Source: Saccharopolyspora dendranthemae (GTDB taxonomy: Bacteria > Actinomycetota > Actinomycetes > Mycobacteriales > Pseudonocardiaceae). Taken from it: DNA of 64,000 nt. Numbering within the stretch: the first letter of the stretch is position 1; the number at the start of each line of letters is the position of its first letter. Below, piece after piece: positions 50,901 through 63,062 of this stretch. The notes beneath the pieces were generated by a model. The model was not told the DNA's origin and did not search any database. It saw only the letters and a list, made by a program, of their open reading frames with translations. A program made the position numbers and the translations under genes. The stretch spans positions 1,326,798 to 1,390,797 of the forward strand of contig NZ_VIWX01000002.1 in the NCBI RefSeq assembly GCF_007829955.1, in the 5' to 3' direction.

Positions 50901-51475
50901 ACCGGCAGCTCCTGCCCGGTCTCGGCCATCGCGCGCTTGGCGCCCACGATCGATGCCTTGGTCTGCAGCAGGTCCTGCGAGGTCTCCACCAGGAAGACGT
51001 CGATGCCGCCGTCGAGCATGCCCAGGGCCTGCTCGTAGTAGGCATCGCGCAGCTTCGCGTAGGGCGCGTGGCCCAGGGTGGGCAGCTTGGTGCCCGGTCC
51101 CATGGAACCCAGCACGAACCGCTTGCGGTCCGGCGTGGAGAACTCGTCGGCCGCCTCGCGGGCCAGCCGCGAGCCGACCTCGGCGAGCTCCCGGATGCGC
51201 TCCGGGATGTCGTACTCGGCGAGGTTCGCCCAGTTCGCGCCGAAGGTGTTGGTCTCGATCGCGTCCGAGCCCGCTTCCAGGTAGCCCCGATAGATCGAGG
51301 ACACCACGTCGGGCCGGGTCACGTTCAAGATCTCGTTGCAGCCCTCCAGGTTGGAGAAGTCGTCCAAGCTGAGGTCGTAGGCCTGCAACGCGGTACCCAT
51401 GCCGCCGTCGGCGACGAGAACGCGCTCGTCGATGGCGGACAGGAAACCACTTGGATCGTTGTGCCGGTCTGACAT
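47909..51475 (-). CDS. metH: cobalamin-dependent methionine synthase
   Basis: Transfers the methyl group of 5-methyl-THF to homocysteine using methylcobalamin. At 1188 residues all four modules are present. They are a homocysteine-binding barrel ending in the zinc cysteines GGCCGTTNDH (about 294), a pterin-binding domain (about 340-610), a B12 domain with the axial histidine in GDVHDIGKNLVDI (about 733-745), and a C-terminal SAM-binding reactivation domain with RYSFGYGACPE. The ATG at 51475 follows CGGGGAG and lies 18 bases after adoK, so the pair is one operon. Confidence 0.96.
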   Translation of the reverse strand: MSDRHNDPSGFLSAIDERVLVADGGMGTALQAYDLSLDDFSNLEGCNEILNVTRPDVVSSIYRGYLEAGSDAIETNTFGANWANLAEYDIPERIRELAEVGSRLAREAADEFSTPDRKRFVLGSMGPGTKLPTLGHAPYAKLRDAYYEQALGMLDGGIDVFLVETSQDLLQTKASIVGAKRAMAETGQELPVIAQVTVETTGTMLVGSEIGAALTALEPLGIDLIGMNCATGPAEMSEHLRVLAQNSRIPLSVMPNAGLPELGANGAVYPLQPDELAEALAGFVRDYGARLVGGCCGTTNDHVRAVAEAVGGTAPTVRTPEVIPAISSVYQSVPFDQDASILNVGERTNANGSKAFREAMLEERYEDCVEIAKAQTREGAHMLDLCVDYVGRDGTHDMRELASRLATASTLPIMVDSTEPDVIEAGLEELGGRCAVNSINYEDGTEPGGRFDRVMRMVREHGATVVVTCIDEEGQARTKDWKLRVAERMIEDLTTNWGLEESAIIIDCLVFPITTGQEEVRKDAIETIEAIKELKRLHPDVQTTLGLSNVSFGLNPAARQVLNSVFLNECREAGLDSAIVNSSKILPMNKIDEEPRKVALDLVYDRRDGEYDPLQKLMELFEGQTAKSSSASRAEELAKLPLFERLQKRIVDGERNGLEDDLDAGMQEKAPIQIINEDLLGGMKVVGDLFGSGQMQLPFVLQSAEVMKAAVAHLEPHMDKDDSGGKGKLLLATVKGDVHDIGKNLVDIIVSNNGYDVVNIGIKQPINTIIEAAEENKVDVIGMSGLLVKSTVIMKDNLQEMNSRSVADKYPVMLGGAALTRSFVEQDLDEVYEGDVRYAKDAFEGLNLMDRLMSIKRGDSPEEDAAEEAKKAERKERRARSQRIAEKRKAEAGDEPGYDDTTRSDVDGDVEVPTPPFWGSKVVKGVAVNDYLQLLDERATFFGQWGLRGAKKGEGATYEELVESEGRPRLRHWIDELSTQGILQHAAVVYGYFPCVTEGNHLIVLDKEEPDAQERHRFFFPRQKRDRRLCLADFFRTREQAEQTGQVDVLPIQLVTMGQPIADFANELFAKNAYRDYLEVHGMGVQLTEALAEYWHRRVRREMAWANGGNVAQDDPTDVREFFKLGYRGARYSFGYGACPEIEDRAKLVDLLEAERIGVELSEEFQLHPEQSTDAIIAHHPEAKYFNT

Positions 51476-51493
51476 GCCGCTACTCCCCGTTCG

Positions 51494-52468
51494 TCAGCGC
51501 AGCTTCGGCCCGACCTCGGCGGCAGCCTCGTCGCCGTAGGCCTCGGCGATACGAGCAAGGAACGACTCCCGCTCGACGTCGTATTCCTGGGGGCCGTCGG
51601 TCTCCAGCGACACCGTCGCCAGCGTGCATCCCAGCTGCAGGGCTCGCTCGATGCTCAGCTCTGCCTTCAGGCCGGCGAGGAAGCCCGCCCGCAGCGCGTC
51701 GCCGACACCGGTCGGGTCGCCCTTCTGCTTCTCCTTCGGGGGCTCGACCAGCAGAGTCGGCTCGCCCTTGGACTTGACCTGCACACCCTTCGCGCCGAGC
51801 GAGGTGACCCACTTGCCGACCCGGCCCAGGACGTCGTCCTCGGTCCAGCCGGTGCTCTGCAGGAGCAGGCCGTGCTCGTACTCGTTGGTGAACAGGTACT
51901 GCGCGCCGTCCACGAGTTTACGGATGTCGTCGCCTTCCATGCGGGCCAGCTGCTGGCCCGGGTCGGCGAGGAAGTCGTAGCCGCGGTCCCGGCACTCCTG
52001 GGTGTGCCGCACCATCGCGTCCGGGTCGTTGGCCGAGATGACGACGATGTCGAGACCGCCGAGCCGCTCGGCGACGGGCTTGAGCTCGATCTCGCGAGCC
52101 TCGCTCATCGCACCGGGGTAGAACGACGCGATCTGGTTGTGGTCGGCGTCGGTGGTGCAGAGGAACCGAGCGGTGTGCTTGGTCTCGGAGACGTGCACGG
52201 ACTCGGTGTCCACGCCGTGCCGCTCCAGCCACGAGCGATAGTCGTTGAAGTCCTCGCCGACAGCGCCCACCAGCGTCGAGGTCACACCCAGCTGGCCGAG
52301 ACCGAAGGTGATGTTGCCCGCGATGCCGCCGCGGCGCACCTCCAGCTCGTCCACCAGGAACGACAGCGAGACCTGCTCCAGCCGGTCGGCCACGAGCTGG
52401 TCGGTGATCCTACCGGGGTAGGACATCAGGTGGTCGGTGGCGATCGAACCGGTCACCGCAATCCGCAC
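51494..52468 (-). CDS. adoK: adenosine kinase (PfkB family)
   Basis: Phosphorylates adenosine to AMP. The 324-residue protein closely follows Mycobacterium tuberculosis AdoK: IAVTGSIATDHLM at the start, VSLSFLVDELEVRRGGIAGN, TKHTARFLCTTD, ASFYPGAMSEARE, and the PfkB anion hole and base in DPTGVGDALRAGFLAG. The GTG at 52468 follows AAGGAG. In this cluster it removes the adenosine released by AhcY and so pulls the reversible SAH hydrolysis forward (inference from pathway logic). Confidence 0.9.
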   Translation of the reverse strand: MRIAVTGSIATDHLMSYPGRITDQLVADRLEQVSLSFLVDELEVRRGGIAGNITFGLGQLGVTSTLVGAVGEDFNDYRSWLERHGVDTESVHVSETKHTARFLCTTDADHNQIASFYPGAMSEAREIELKPVAERLGGLDIVVISANDPDAMVRHTQECRDRGYDFLADPGQQLARMEGDDIRKLVDGAQYLFTNEYEHGLLLQSTGWTEDDVLGRVGKWVTSLGAKGVQVKSKGEPTLLVEPPKEKQKGDPTGVGDALRAGFLAGLKAELSIERALQLGCTLATVSLETDGPQEYDVERESFLARIAEAYGDEAAAEVGPKLR

Positions 52469-52640
52469 TTGAAATACTCCTTCACCAGGGCAGGCCGCAG
52501 GTCACCGCCATGAGGGTGGCGCCCCGCAGCCCGCGGCAGCTTCGTCGGTCGTGCCCCGTGGACACGGGTGAACGGCGTCCGGTCCTGGCTGAGCTGAGCC
52601 GCTCGCCGGACCGCCAGCAGCACGCGCCGGCGCGGGAGGT

Positions 52641-52710
52641 GGTCTCCTGCGAGGGCGCCTCGGCCCGTGCACCGAAGTGCACCGGCCGGGGCGCCCTGAG
52701 CAGGAGGACC
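52641..52710 (-). other. long intercistronic hairpin between metK and adoK
   Basis: The 70-base segment folds on itself with about 28 of 34 pairs. It is closed by GTGCAC stems around a TTCG tetraloop (minus strand) and extended by AGGGCGCC/GGCGCCT and CAGGAG stems. It lies in the 295-base metK-adoK gap (52469-52763), which holds no gene. It may stabilise the upstream mRNA or act as a partial terminator to set a higher metK than adoK-metH level. Confidence 0.6.
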
Positions 52711-52763
52711 GCCTGGGTCCCGCAGCTGGCGCCACCGCGTGCGCCGTTCTGCGTGATTCCGCC

Positions 52764-53966
52764 TTACAGGCCGGCAGCGCTCTTCAGGGCCGCTGCGCGG
52801 TCGGTGTTCTCCCACGGCAGGTCGACGTCGTTGCGCCCGAAGTGACCGTATGCCGCGGTCGGCGCGTAGATGGGCCGAAGGAGGTCGAGGTCACGAACGA
52901 TCGCGCCGGGGCGCAGGTCGAAGACCTCGTTGATGGCGGCCTGGATCTTGACCGGGTCGACGTTCTCGGTGCCGAAGGTCTCCACGAACAGCCCGACCGG
53001 GGCGGCCTTGCCGATCGCGTAGGCGACCTGGACCTCGATGCGACCGGCCAGGCCCGCGGCGACCGCGTTCTTGGCCACCCAGCGCATGGCGTAGGCCGCG
53101 GAGCGGTCCACCTTCGACGGGTCCTTGCCGGAGAAGGCACCGCCACCGTGGCGGGCCATGCCGCCGTAGGTGTCGACGATGATCTTCCGGCCGGTCAGTC
53201 CCGCGTCACCCATGGGGCCACCGAGCACGAAGCGACCGGTGGGGTTGGTCAGCACGCGAGCGTCGGAGGCGTCCAGACCGGCACGCTCCAGCTCCGGAGC
53301 GATGACGTGCTTCTGGATGTCGCCGACCAGCTGGCCGTCGAGGTCGATCTCCTCGGCGTGCTGGGTCGACAGCACGACCGTGTCCAGGCGAACGGCCTGG
53401 TCACCGGCGTACTCGACGGTGACCTGGGTCTTGCCGTCGGCACGCAGGTACGGCAGCGTGCCGTCCTTGCGGACGTTGGTCAGCCGGCGGGACATGCGGT
53501 GTGCCAGCGTGATCGGCAGCGGCGCCAGCTCATCGGTGTCGTTGCAGGCGTAGCCGAACATGAGGCCCTGGTCGCCGGCGCCCTGCTTGGCGATCTCGTC
53601 CTCGCTGCCCTCGACGCGCTTCTCGTGCGCCTCGTCGACGCCCTGCGCGATGTCCGGGGACTGCTTGCCGATGGCCACGTTGACACCGCAGGTGGTGCCG
53701 TCGAAGCCCTTCTCCGAGGAGTCGTAACCGATCTCCAGAATCTTGTCCCGAACCAGGGTCGGGACGTCGATGTTGGCCTTCGTGGTGACCTCGCCGGCAA
53801 CGTGCACCTGGCCCGTGGTGACCATGGTCTCCACGGCGACGCGCGAAGCCGGGTCCTGGGCCAGCATCGCGTCCAGGATCGAGTCGCTGATCGCGTCGCA
53901 CATCTTGTCCGGGTGGCCCTCGGTCACCGACTCACTGGTGAACAACCGGCGGTTGATCTCACTCAC
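52764..53966 (-). CDS. metK: S-adenosylmethionine synthetase
   Basis: Makes SAM from methionine and ATP. The 400-residue protein has [20 protein letters not shown], the ATP motif [12 protein letters not shown] and the phosphate loop [19 protein letters not shown]. The GTG at 53966 follows GAGGAG. It lies 74 bases after the betaine methyltransferase in the same direction, so SAM supply and SAM use are co-expressed. A frameshifted partial copy is at 63063-64000. Confidence 0.97.
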   Translation of the reverse strand: MSEINRRLFTSESVTEGHPDKMCDAISDSILDAMLAQDPASRVAVETMVTTGQVHVAGEVTTKANIDVPTLVRDKILEIGYDSSEKGFDGTTCGVNVAIGKQSPDIAQGVDEAHEKRVEGSEDEIAKQGAGDQGLMFGYACNDTDELAPLPITLAHRMSRRLTNVRKDGTLPYLRADGKTQVTVEYAGDQAVRLDTVVLSTQHAEEIDLDGQLVGDIQKHVIAPELERAGLDASDARVLTNPTGRFVLGGPMGDAGLTGRKIIVDTYGGMARHGGGAFSGKDPSKVDRSAAYAMRWVAKNAVAAGLAGRIEVQVAYAIGKAAPVGLFVETFGTENVDPVKIQAAINEVFDLRPGAIVRDLDLLRPIYAPTAAYGHFGRNDVDLPWENTDRAAALKSAAGL

Positions 53967-54040
53967 GACTGCTCCTCACCTCACAAGCTTTGCAGCTTTG
54001 ATCCTTGCGTACGGTAGTCAGGTTCTTTACCCGGGGGACC

Positions 54041-55741
<1,701 letters not shown>

Positions 55742-55948
55742 TTTCACTCCCACCACTCACGTTGGTCATGCGCCACCCACGCACTTCAGGCATGCGCAAA
55801 TCCGTGCCCCGAGCATGTCGTCTCGCGGCCGTGCGGGTCGCCACTGCGAAAAAAGGCAACACCTCTGACCGGCGCGGGCAGCCGAGAAAACGCTCAAGGC
55901 CGCGACACCAACACCGATCACACTCGGCCAGCACCCTTGCCAACCGGC

Positions 55949-55970
55949 GCGACGCATTTCCGTGCGTCGC
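55949..55970 (-). other. hairpin in the betaine operon leader
   Basis: GCGACGCA and TGCGTCGC form a perfect 8-bp stem with a 6-base loop about 210 bases upstream of the methyltransferase start. It lies in the long untranslated region 55742-56170 and could be part of a regulatory leader; no known riboswitch pattern was recognised. Confidence 0.35.
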
Positions 55971-56173
55971 TTAACCAACTTAGGCGAAGGAGATCACGAA
56001 GCAAGCGTACGAACGTGTGACTGTAATCACCGCAATGCGATGATTGCGTGATTCGGATTGTCACCCTGGGTGAAAAAATGCGCGACTACCAGGGAATATT
56101 CCAGTCGATTTTGCCGCCGATAACGATCACGCCAGTGCGATAAAAATTCAAAAGATGTAGACTGCGCGCGCCT

Positions 56174-56200
56174 GATATAGCACATCGTTCGCTCTATATC
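56174..56200. promoter_or_regulatory. AT-rich inverted repeat upstream of the betaine operon
   Basis: GATATAG and CTATATC are perfect inverted arms 13 bases apart in an unusually AT-rich stretch (about 55980-56280) of this high-GC genome. It is a candidate operator or UP-like element for the leftward betaine operon. Confidence 0.4.
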
Positions 56201-56363
56201 AAGGGTTCCGATCGACAAAGAATTGTTGAAATGCCGATGCGGCGGTTGACTTTTTGCTCTTCGTAACCCTTCCATCGAAGAGCGGAGCACGGATGTTACG
56301 GCTTCCACCCCGGAAGCGCCATACCTTTTCTCAAAGTTTCGGTCAACCAGGTGAGGATCGTTG

Positions 56364-56619
56364 TCACCGCTCCGCGGCGGTGGCGAAGACCTCCCCCGAC
56401 TGAAGCCGGTCCCCCAGCGGGACGGCGATCCGGCACTCGCGAACCGGACTGATGCGCGCCAGCAGGATGCCGGAGCCCGGCCTCGTTGGCCTTGCCCGGC
56501 CGCTCGATGAACGTGATCTTCTGCTCGACCGCGGGGTCGGGCCGCTGCGGCCGGCGGTAGTTACTCCGATGTGCGGGTCCTCGCTCGTCGGCGTTGACTC
56601 CTCGTGCGGTTGTGGTCAC
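56364..56619 (-). pseudogene. possible broken small gene
   Basis: A reading frame from ATG 56619 gives VEQKITFIERPGKANEAG and then, after a shift of frame near 56475, SGILLARISPVRECRIAVPL and QSGEVFATAAER before a stop at 56364. The two parts look protein-like in different frames, suggesting either a decayed gene or a sequence error. I do not recognise the family. Confidence 0.3.
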
Positions 56620-56674
56620 TGTTGTTGATTACTGGTGATTTTCTTTCGGAATTTCCGGCGTCAAGGAGGACACC

Positions 56675-58483
56675 GTGTTCCGACCTGTCACGACGATTGC
56701 CGCCACCGTCCTGCTCACCTTCTCCGGAGTACCCGCTTCGATGGCCACCGCCGAACAGACCTGGCAGCCCGGGCAGCCACCGCTGACCACACCGTGGACC
56801 GACCAGGTCGGCCCGGACAACGCGCTGCCGGAGTACCCGCGACCGCAACTGACCCGAGAACGATGGCTGAACCTCAACGGCCTCTGGGACTACACCGGTG
56901 GGGAGAACGCCACCGAGCAGATCCTGGTGCCCTACCCGCCCGAATCAGGGCTCTCCGGGGTGCAGCGGCACGACGACCAGATGCTCTACGAGCGCACCTT
57001 CGACGTGCCCGCCGACTGGTCCGGCCAGCGGCTGATCCTGCACTTCGGCGCCGTCGACCAACGCGCGGAGGTCTCGGTCAACGGCCGCCAGGTCGCCGTT
57101 CACGAGGGCGGCTACACCGAATTCTCCGCCGACATCACCGACGCCGTGGAACCAGGCGCACCGCAGCGGCTGACGGTCGCCGTCTCCGACGGCAACGAGA
57201 CCCAGCCCTACCCGGTGGGCAAGCAGCGCAACGATCCCGGCGGCATCCTCTACACCGGCGCCTCCGGCATCTGGCAGACGGTGTGGCTCGAACCCGTCGC
57301 CCCGGCGCACGTCACGAAGCTCGACATCACCCCCGACCTCACCGGGTTCGGGATCAACGCGCGGACCGCCGCCGACGACGGCGAGCAGGTCGAGGTCGCG
57401 GTGCGCGACGCCGAGGGCACCGAGGTCACCAAGACCACCGGACCGGCCGGTGAGCCGGTGCGCGTGGACGTCCCGCAACCGCACCTGTGGACGCCGGACG
57501 ACCCGTACCTCTACGACCTGACCGTGCGGCTGCTGGACGCCGGCGGAGCCGTGCTCGACGAGGTCGGCAGCTACACCGGCCTGCGCACGACCGGCCTGGT
57601 CAACGACGAGCAGGGCCGGCCGAGGATGGCGCTCAACGGCGAGATCGTGTTCCAGCACGGTCCGCTGGACCAGGGCTTCTGGCCGGACGGCATCTACACC
57701 GCACCGACCGACGAGGCGCTGCGCTTCGACCTGGACAAGACCAAGGAACTGGGCTTCAACATGGTCCGCAAGCACGTCAAGGTCGAACCGGCGCGCTGGT
57801 ACTACTGGGCGGACAAGCTGGGCCTGATGGTGTGGCAGGACATGCCGTCGCTGCCGATCGACCTGGCCATCCCGCCGGAGGACAGCCCGCCGCCGACGGA
57901 GGAGATGAAGGCCCACTACCGCACCGAGTGGGTCGACATCATCGACCAGCTGCGCAGCTCGACGTCGATCGTCGCGTGGGTGCCGTTCAACGAGGGCTGG
58001 GGCGAGTTCGACACCGCCGAGACCACGGATCTCACCCGCGACACCGACCCGACCCGGCTGATCAACCCCTCCAGCGGAGTGAACTGCTGCTACTCGCTGC
58101 CCGACAGCGGTGCCGGGGACATCTACGACGACCACACCTACGTGGGACCGGGCGCCCCGACGGTGAAGGACGGCCGGGCGATCGTGGACGGCGAGTACGG
58201 CGGGCTGGGCCTGGCCGAGGAAGGTCACCTCTGGCCCGGCGAACCCAGCGCCTACGAGATGACCGAGAGCCGGGAACAGCTGACCCAGCGCTACGGCGAG
58301 GTCAGCGACGAACTCGCGCGCATCATCGGGGCCAACGGCCTGTCGGCGGCGATCTACACCCAGACCACCGACGTGGAGAACGAGGTCAACGGCTTCCTCA
58401 CGTACGACCGGCAGATCATGAAGCCGGACGTGGCCTCCGTGCGCGCGCACAACACCGCCGCCATCGAGGCGGGAAGCCGGTGA
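56675..58483 (+). CDS. secreted glycoside hydrolase family 2 protein
   Basis: A 602-residue beta-glycosidase-like enzyme with a signal peptide (residues 1-25, VTTIAATVLLTFSGVPASMA then TA). It has an N-terminal sugar-binding jelly roll (WLNLNGLWDYTGG, YERTFDVPADWSG, LHFGAVDQRAEVSVNG), an immunoglobulin-like middle ([17 protein letters not shown]), and a TIM barrel with the acid/base Glu440 in NEGWGEF and a probable nucleophile Glu507 in DGEYGG. The GTG at 56675 follows AAGGAGGACACC. It acts outside the cell; the sugar substrate is not known. It is followed 8 bases later by an aldose-epimerase-like gene. Confidence 0.88.
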   Translation: MFRPVTTIAATVLLTFSGVPASMATAEQTWQPGQPPLTTPWTDQVGPDNALPEYPRPQLTRERWLNLNGLWDYTGGENATEQILVPYPPESGLSGVQRHDDQMLYERTFDVPADWSGQRLILHFGAVDQRAEVSVNGRQVAVHEGGYTEFSADITDAVEPGAPQRLTVAVSDGNETQPYPVGKQRNDPGGILYTGASGIWQTVWLEPVAPAHVTKLDITPDLTGFGINARTAADDGEQVEVAVRDAEGTEVTKTTGPAGEPVRVDVPQPHLWTPDDPYLYDLTVRLLDAGGAVLDEVGSYTGLRTTGLVNDEQGRPRMALNGEIVFQHGPLDQGFWPDGIYTAPTDEALRFDLDKTKELGFNMVRKHVKVEPARWYYWADKLGLMVWQDMPSLPIDLAIPPEDSPPPTEEMKAHYRTEWVDIIDQLRSSTSIVAWVPFNEGWGEFDTAETTDLTRDTDPTRLINPSSGVNCCYSLPDSGAGDIYDDHTYVGPGAPTVKDGRAIVDGEYGGLGLAEEGHLWPGEPSAYEMTESREQLTQRYGEVSDELARIIGANGLSAAIYTQTTDVENEVNGFLTYDRQIMKPDVASVRAHNTAAIEAGSR

Positions 58484-58491
58484 GGAGTCAG

Positions 58492-58773
58492 ATGAGATCA
58501 ACGCAGATCAACAGACGGGGTGCGCTGCTGGGAGCCGCCGGTGCGGCAGGCGCGATGGCGGCGCTGCCCGGCATCGCGCAGGCCGCGCCCGGTGGTCGCC
58601 CGACGGCCAGCGGCCACCTCTACGAGATCGGTGCGGGAAGGAGCCGCGTCGTGGTCGGCGGAGTCGCCGCCTCGATGCTGTCTTGGAAGGTCGACGACCA
58701 GGAGATGCTGCTGACCCACGACCCCGACGACGTCGGCGAGGGCTACCAGGGCAAGACGATCCTGCCCTGGTAG
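58492..58773 (+). CDS. aldose 1-epimerase-like protein, truncated at the fold-back junction
   Basis: Ninety-three residues are visible, beginning with a Tat-type signal (NRRGALLGAAGAAGAMAALP then GIAQA). The mature start LYEIGAGRSRVVVGGVAASM and the GKTILPW segment match aldose 1-epimerases, where ILPWPNRI normally follows. The reading frame ends at 58771-58773 only because the sequence turns back on itself there, so the true gene is longer. ATG 58492 follows GAGGAG. It would act with the GH2 enzyme on released sugars. Confidence 0.7.
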   Translation: MRSTQINRRGALLGAAGAAGAMAALPGIAQAAPGGRPTASGHLYEIGAGRSRVVVGGVAASMLSWKVDDQEMLLTHDPDDVGEGYQGKTILPW

Positions 58774-59032
58774 CCCTCGCCGACGTCGTCGGGGTCGTGG
58801 GTCAGCAGCATCTCCTGGTCGTCGACCTTCCAAGACAGCATCGAGGCGGCGACTCCGCCGACCACGACGCGGCTCCTTCCCGCACCGATCTCGTAGAGGT
58901 GGCCGCTGGCCGTCGGGCGACCACGGGCGCGGCTGCGCGATGCCGGGCAGCGCCGCCATCGCGCCTGCCGCCACCGGCGGCTCCCAGCAGCGCAACCCCG
59001 TCTGTTGATCTGCGTTGATCTCATCTGACTCC

Positions 59033-60354
59033 TCACCGGCTTTCCCGCCTCGATGGCGGCGGTGTTGTGCGCGCGCACGGAGGCCACGTCCGGCTCACCC
59101 ACTCGGTGCGGTAGTGGGCCTTCATCTCCTCGTCGGCGGCGGGCTGTCCTCCGGCGGGATGGCCAGGTCGATCGGCAGCGACGGCATGTCCTGCCACACC
59201 ATCAGGCCCAGCTTGTCCGCCCAGTAGTACCAGCGCGCCGGTTCGACCTTGACGTGCTTGCGGACCATGTGAAGCCCAGTTCCTTGGTCTTGTCCAGGTC
59301 GAAGCGCAGCGCCTCGTCGTGTCGGTGCGGTGTAGATGCCGTTCCGGCCAGAAGCCCTGGTCCAGCGGACCGTGCTGGAACACGATCTCGCCGTTGAGCG
59401 CCATCCTCGGCCGGCCCTGCTCGTCGTTGACCAGGCCGGTCGTGCGCAGGCCGGTGTAGCTGCCGACCTCGTCGAGCACGGCTCCGCCGGCGTCCAGCAG
59501 CCGCACGGTCAGGTCGTAGAGGTACGGGTCGTCCGGCGTCCACAGGTGCGGTTGCGGGACGTCCACGCGCACGGCTCACCGGCCGGTCCGGTGGTCTTGG
59601 TGACCTCGGTGCCCTCGGCGTCGCGCACCGCGACCTCGACCTGCTCGCCGTCGTCGGCGGCGGTCCGCGCGTTGATCCCGAACCCGGTGAGGTCGGGGGT
59701 GATGTCGAGCTTCGTGACGTGCGCCGGGGCGACGGGTTCGAGCCACACCGTCTGCCAGATGCCGGAGGCGCCGGTGTAGAGGATGCCGCCGGGATCGTTG
59801 CGCTGCTTGCCCACCGGGTAGGGCTGGGTCTCGTTGCCGTCGGAGACGGCGACCGTCAGCCGCTGCGGTGCGCCTGGTTCCACGGCGTCGGTGATGTCGG
59901 CGGAGAATTCGGTGTAGCCGCCCTCGTGAACGGCGACCTGGCGGCCGTTGACCGAGACCTCCGCGCGTTGGTCGACGGCGCCGAAGTGCAGGATCAGCCG
60001 CTGGCCGGACCAGTCGGCGGGCACGTCGAAGGTGCGCTCGTAGAGCATCTGGTCGTCGTGCCGCTGCACCCCGGAGAGCCCTGATTCGGGCGGGTAGGGC
60101 ACCAGGATCTGCTCGGTGGCGTTCTCCCCACCGGTGTAGTCCCAGAGGCCGTTGAGGTTCAGCCATCGTTCTCGGGTCAGTTGCGGTCGCGGGTACTCCG
60201 GCAGCGCGTTGTCCGGGCCGACCTGGTCGGTCCACGGTGTGGTCAGCGGTGGCTGCCCGGGCTGCCAGGTCTGTTCGGCGGTGGCCATCGAAGCGGGTAC
60301 TCCGGAGAAGGTGAGCAGGACGGTGGCGGCAATCGTCGTGACAGGTCGGAACAC
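59033..60354 (-). pseudogene. broken mirror copy of the GH2 gene
   Basis: Reverse-complement copy of 56675-58483 with a 488-base internal deletion that removes both catalytic glutamates, plus several frameshifts. The GTG start copy is at 60354. It is most likely an artefact of the contig end rather than a true pseudogene. Confidence 0.85.
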
Positions 60355-61287
60355 GGTGTCCTCCTTGACGCCGGAAATTCCGAAGAAAATCACCAGTAAT
60401 CAACAACAGTGACCACAACCGCACGAGGAGTCAACGCCGACGAGCGAGGACCCGCACATCGGAGTAACTACCGCCGGCCGCAGCGGCCCGACCCCGCGGT
60501 CGAGCAGAAGATCACGTTCATCGAGCGGCCGGGCAAGGCCAACGAGGCCGGGCTCCGGCATCCTGCTGGCGCGCATCAGTCCGGTTCGCGAGTGCCGGAT
60601 CGCCGTCCCGCTGGGGGACCGGCTTCAGTCGGGGGAGGTCTTCGCCACCGCCGCGGAGCGGTGACAACGATCCTCACCTGGTTGACCGAAACTTTGAGAA
60701 AAGGTATGGCGCTTCCGGGGTGGAAGCCGTAACATCCGTGCTCCGCTCTTCGATGGAAGGGTTACGAAGAGCAAAAAGTCAACCGCCGCATCGGCATTTC
60801 AACAATTCTTTGTCGATCGGAACCCTTGATATAGAGCGAACGATGTGCTATATCAGGCGCGCGCAGTCTACATCTTTTGAATTTTTATCGCACTGGCGTG
60901 ATCGTTATCGGCGGCAAAATCGACTGGAATATTCCCTGGTAGTCGCGCATTTTTTTCACCCAGGGTGACAATCCGAATCACGCAATCATCGCATTGCGGT
61001 GATTACAGTCACACGTTCGTACGCTTGCTTCGTGATCTCCTTCGCCTAAGTTGGTTAAGCGACGCACGGAAATGCGTCGCGCCGGTTGGCAAGGGTGCTG
61101 GCCGAGTGTGATCGGTGTTGGTGTCGCGGCCTTGAGCGTTTTCTCGGCTGCCCGCGCCGGTCAGAGGTGTTGCCTTTTTTCGCAGTGGCGACCCGCACGG
61201 CCGCGAGACGACATGCTCGGGGCACGGATTTGCGCATGCCTGAAGTGCGTGGGTGGCGCATGACCAACGTGAGTGGTGGGAGTGAAA

Positions 61288-62988
<1,701 letters not shown>

Positions 62989-63062
62989 GGTCCCCCGGGT
63001 AAAGAACCTGACTACCGTACGCAAGGATCAAAGCTGCAAAGCTTGTGAGGTGAGGAGCAGTC

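Noticed and set aside
47936..51472. A 1178-codon open frame on the plus strand opposite metH
   Set aside because: It is a shadow of the biased codon use of metH; it has no family-like sequence, and metH is certain.
52469..52763. A SAM- or SAH-binding riboswitch between metK and adoK
   Set aside because: The structure is one long hairpin without the conserved core bases of the known SAM or SAH riboswitch classes.
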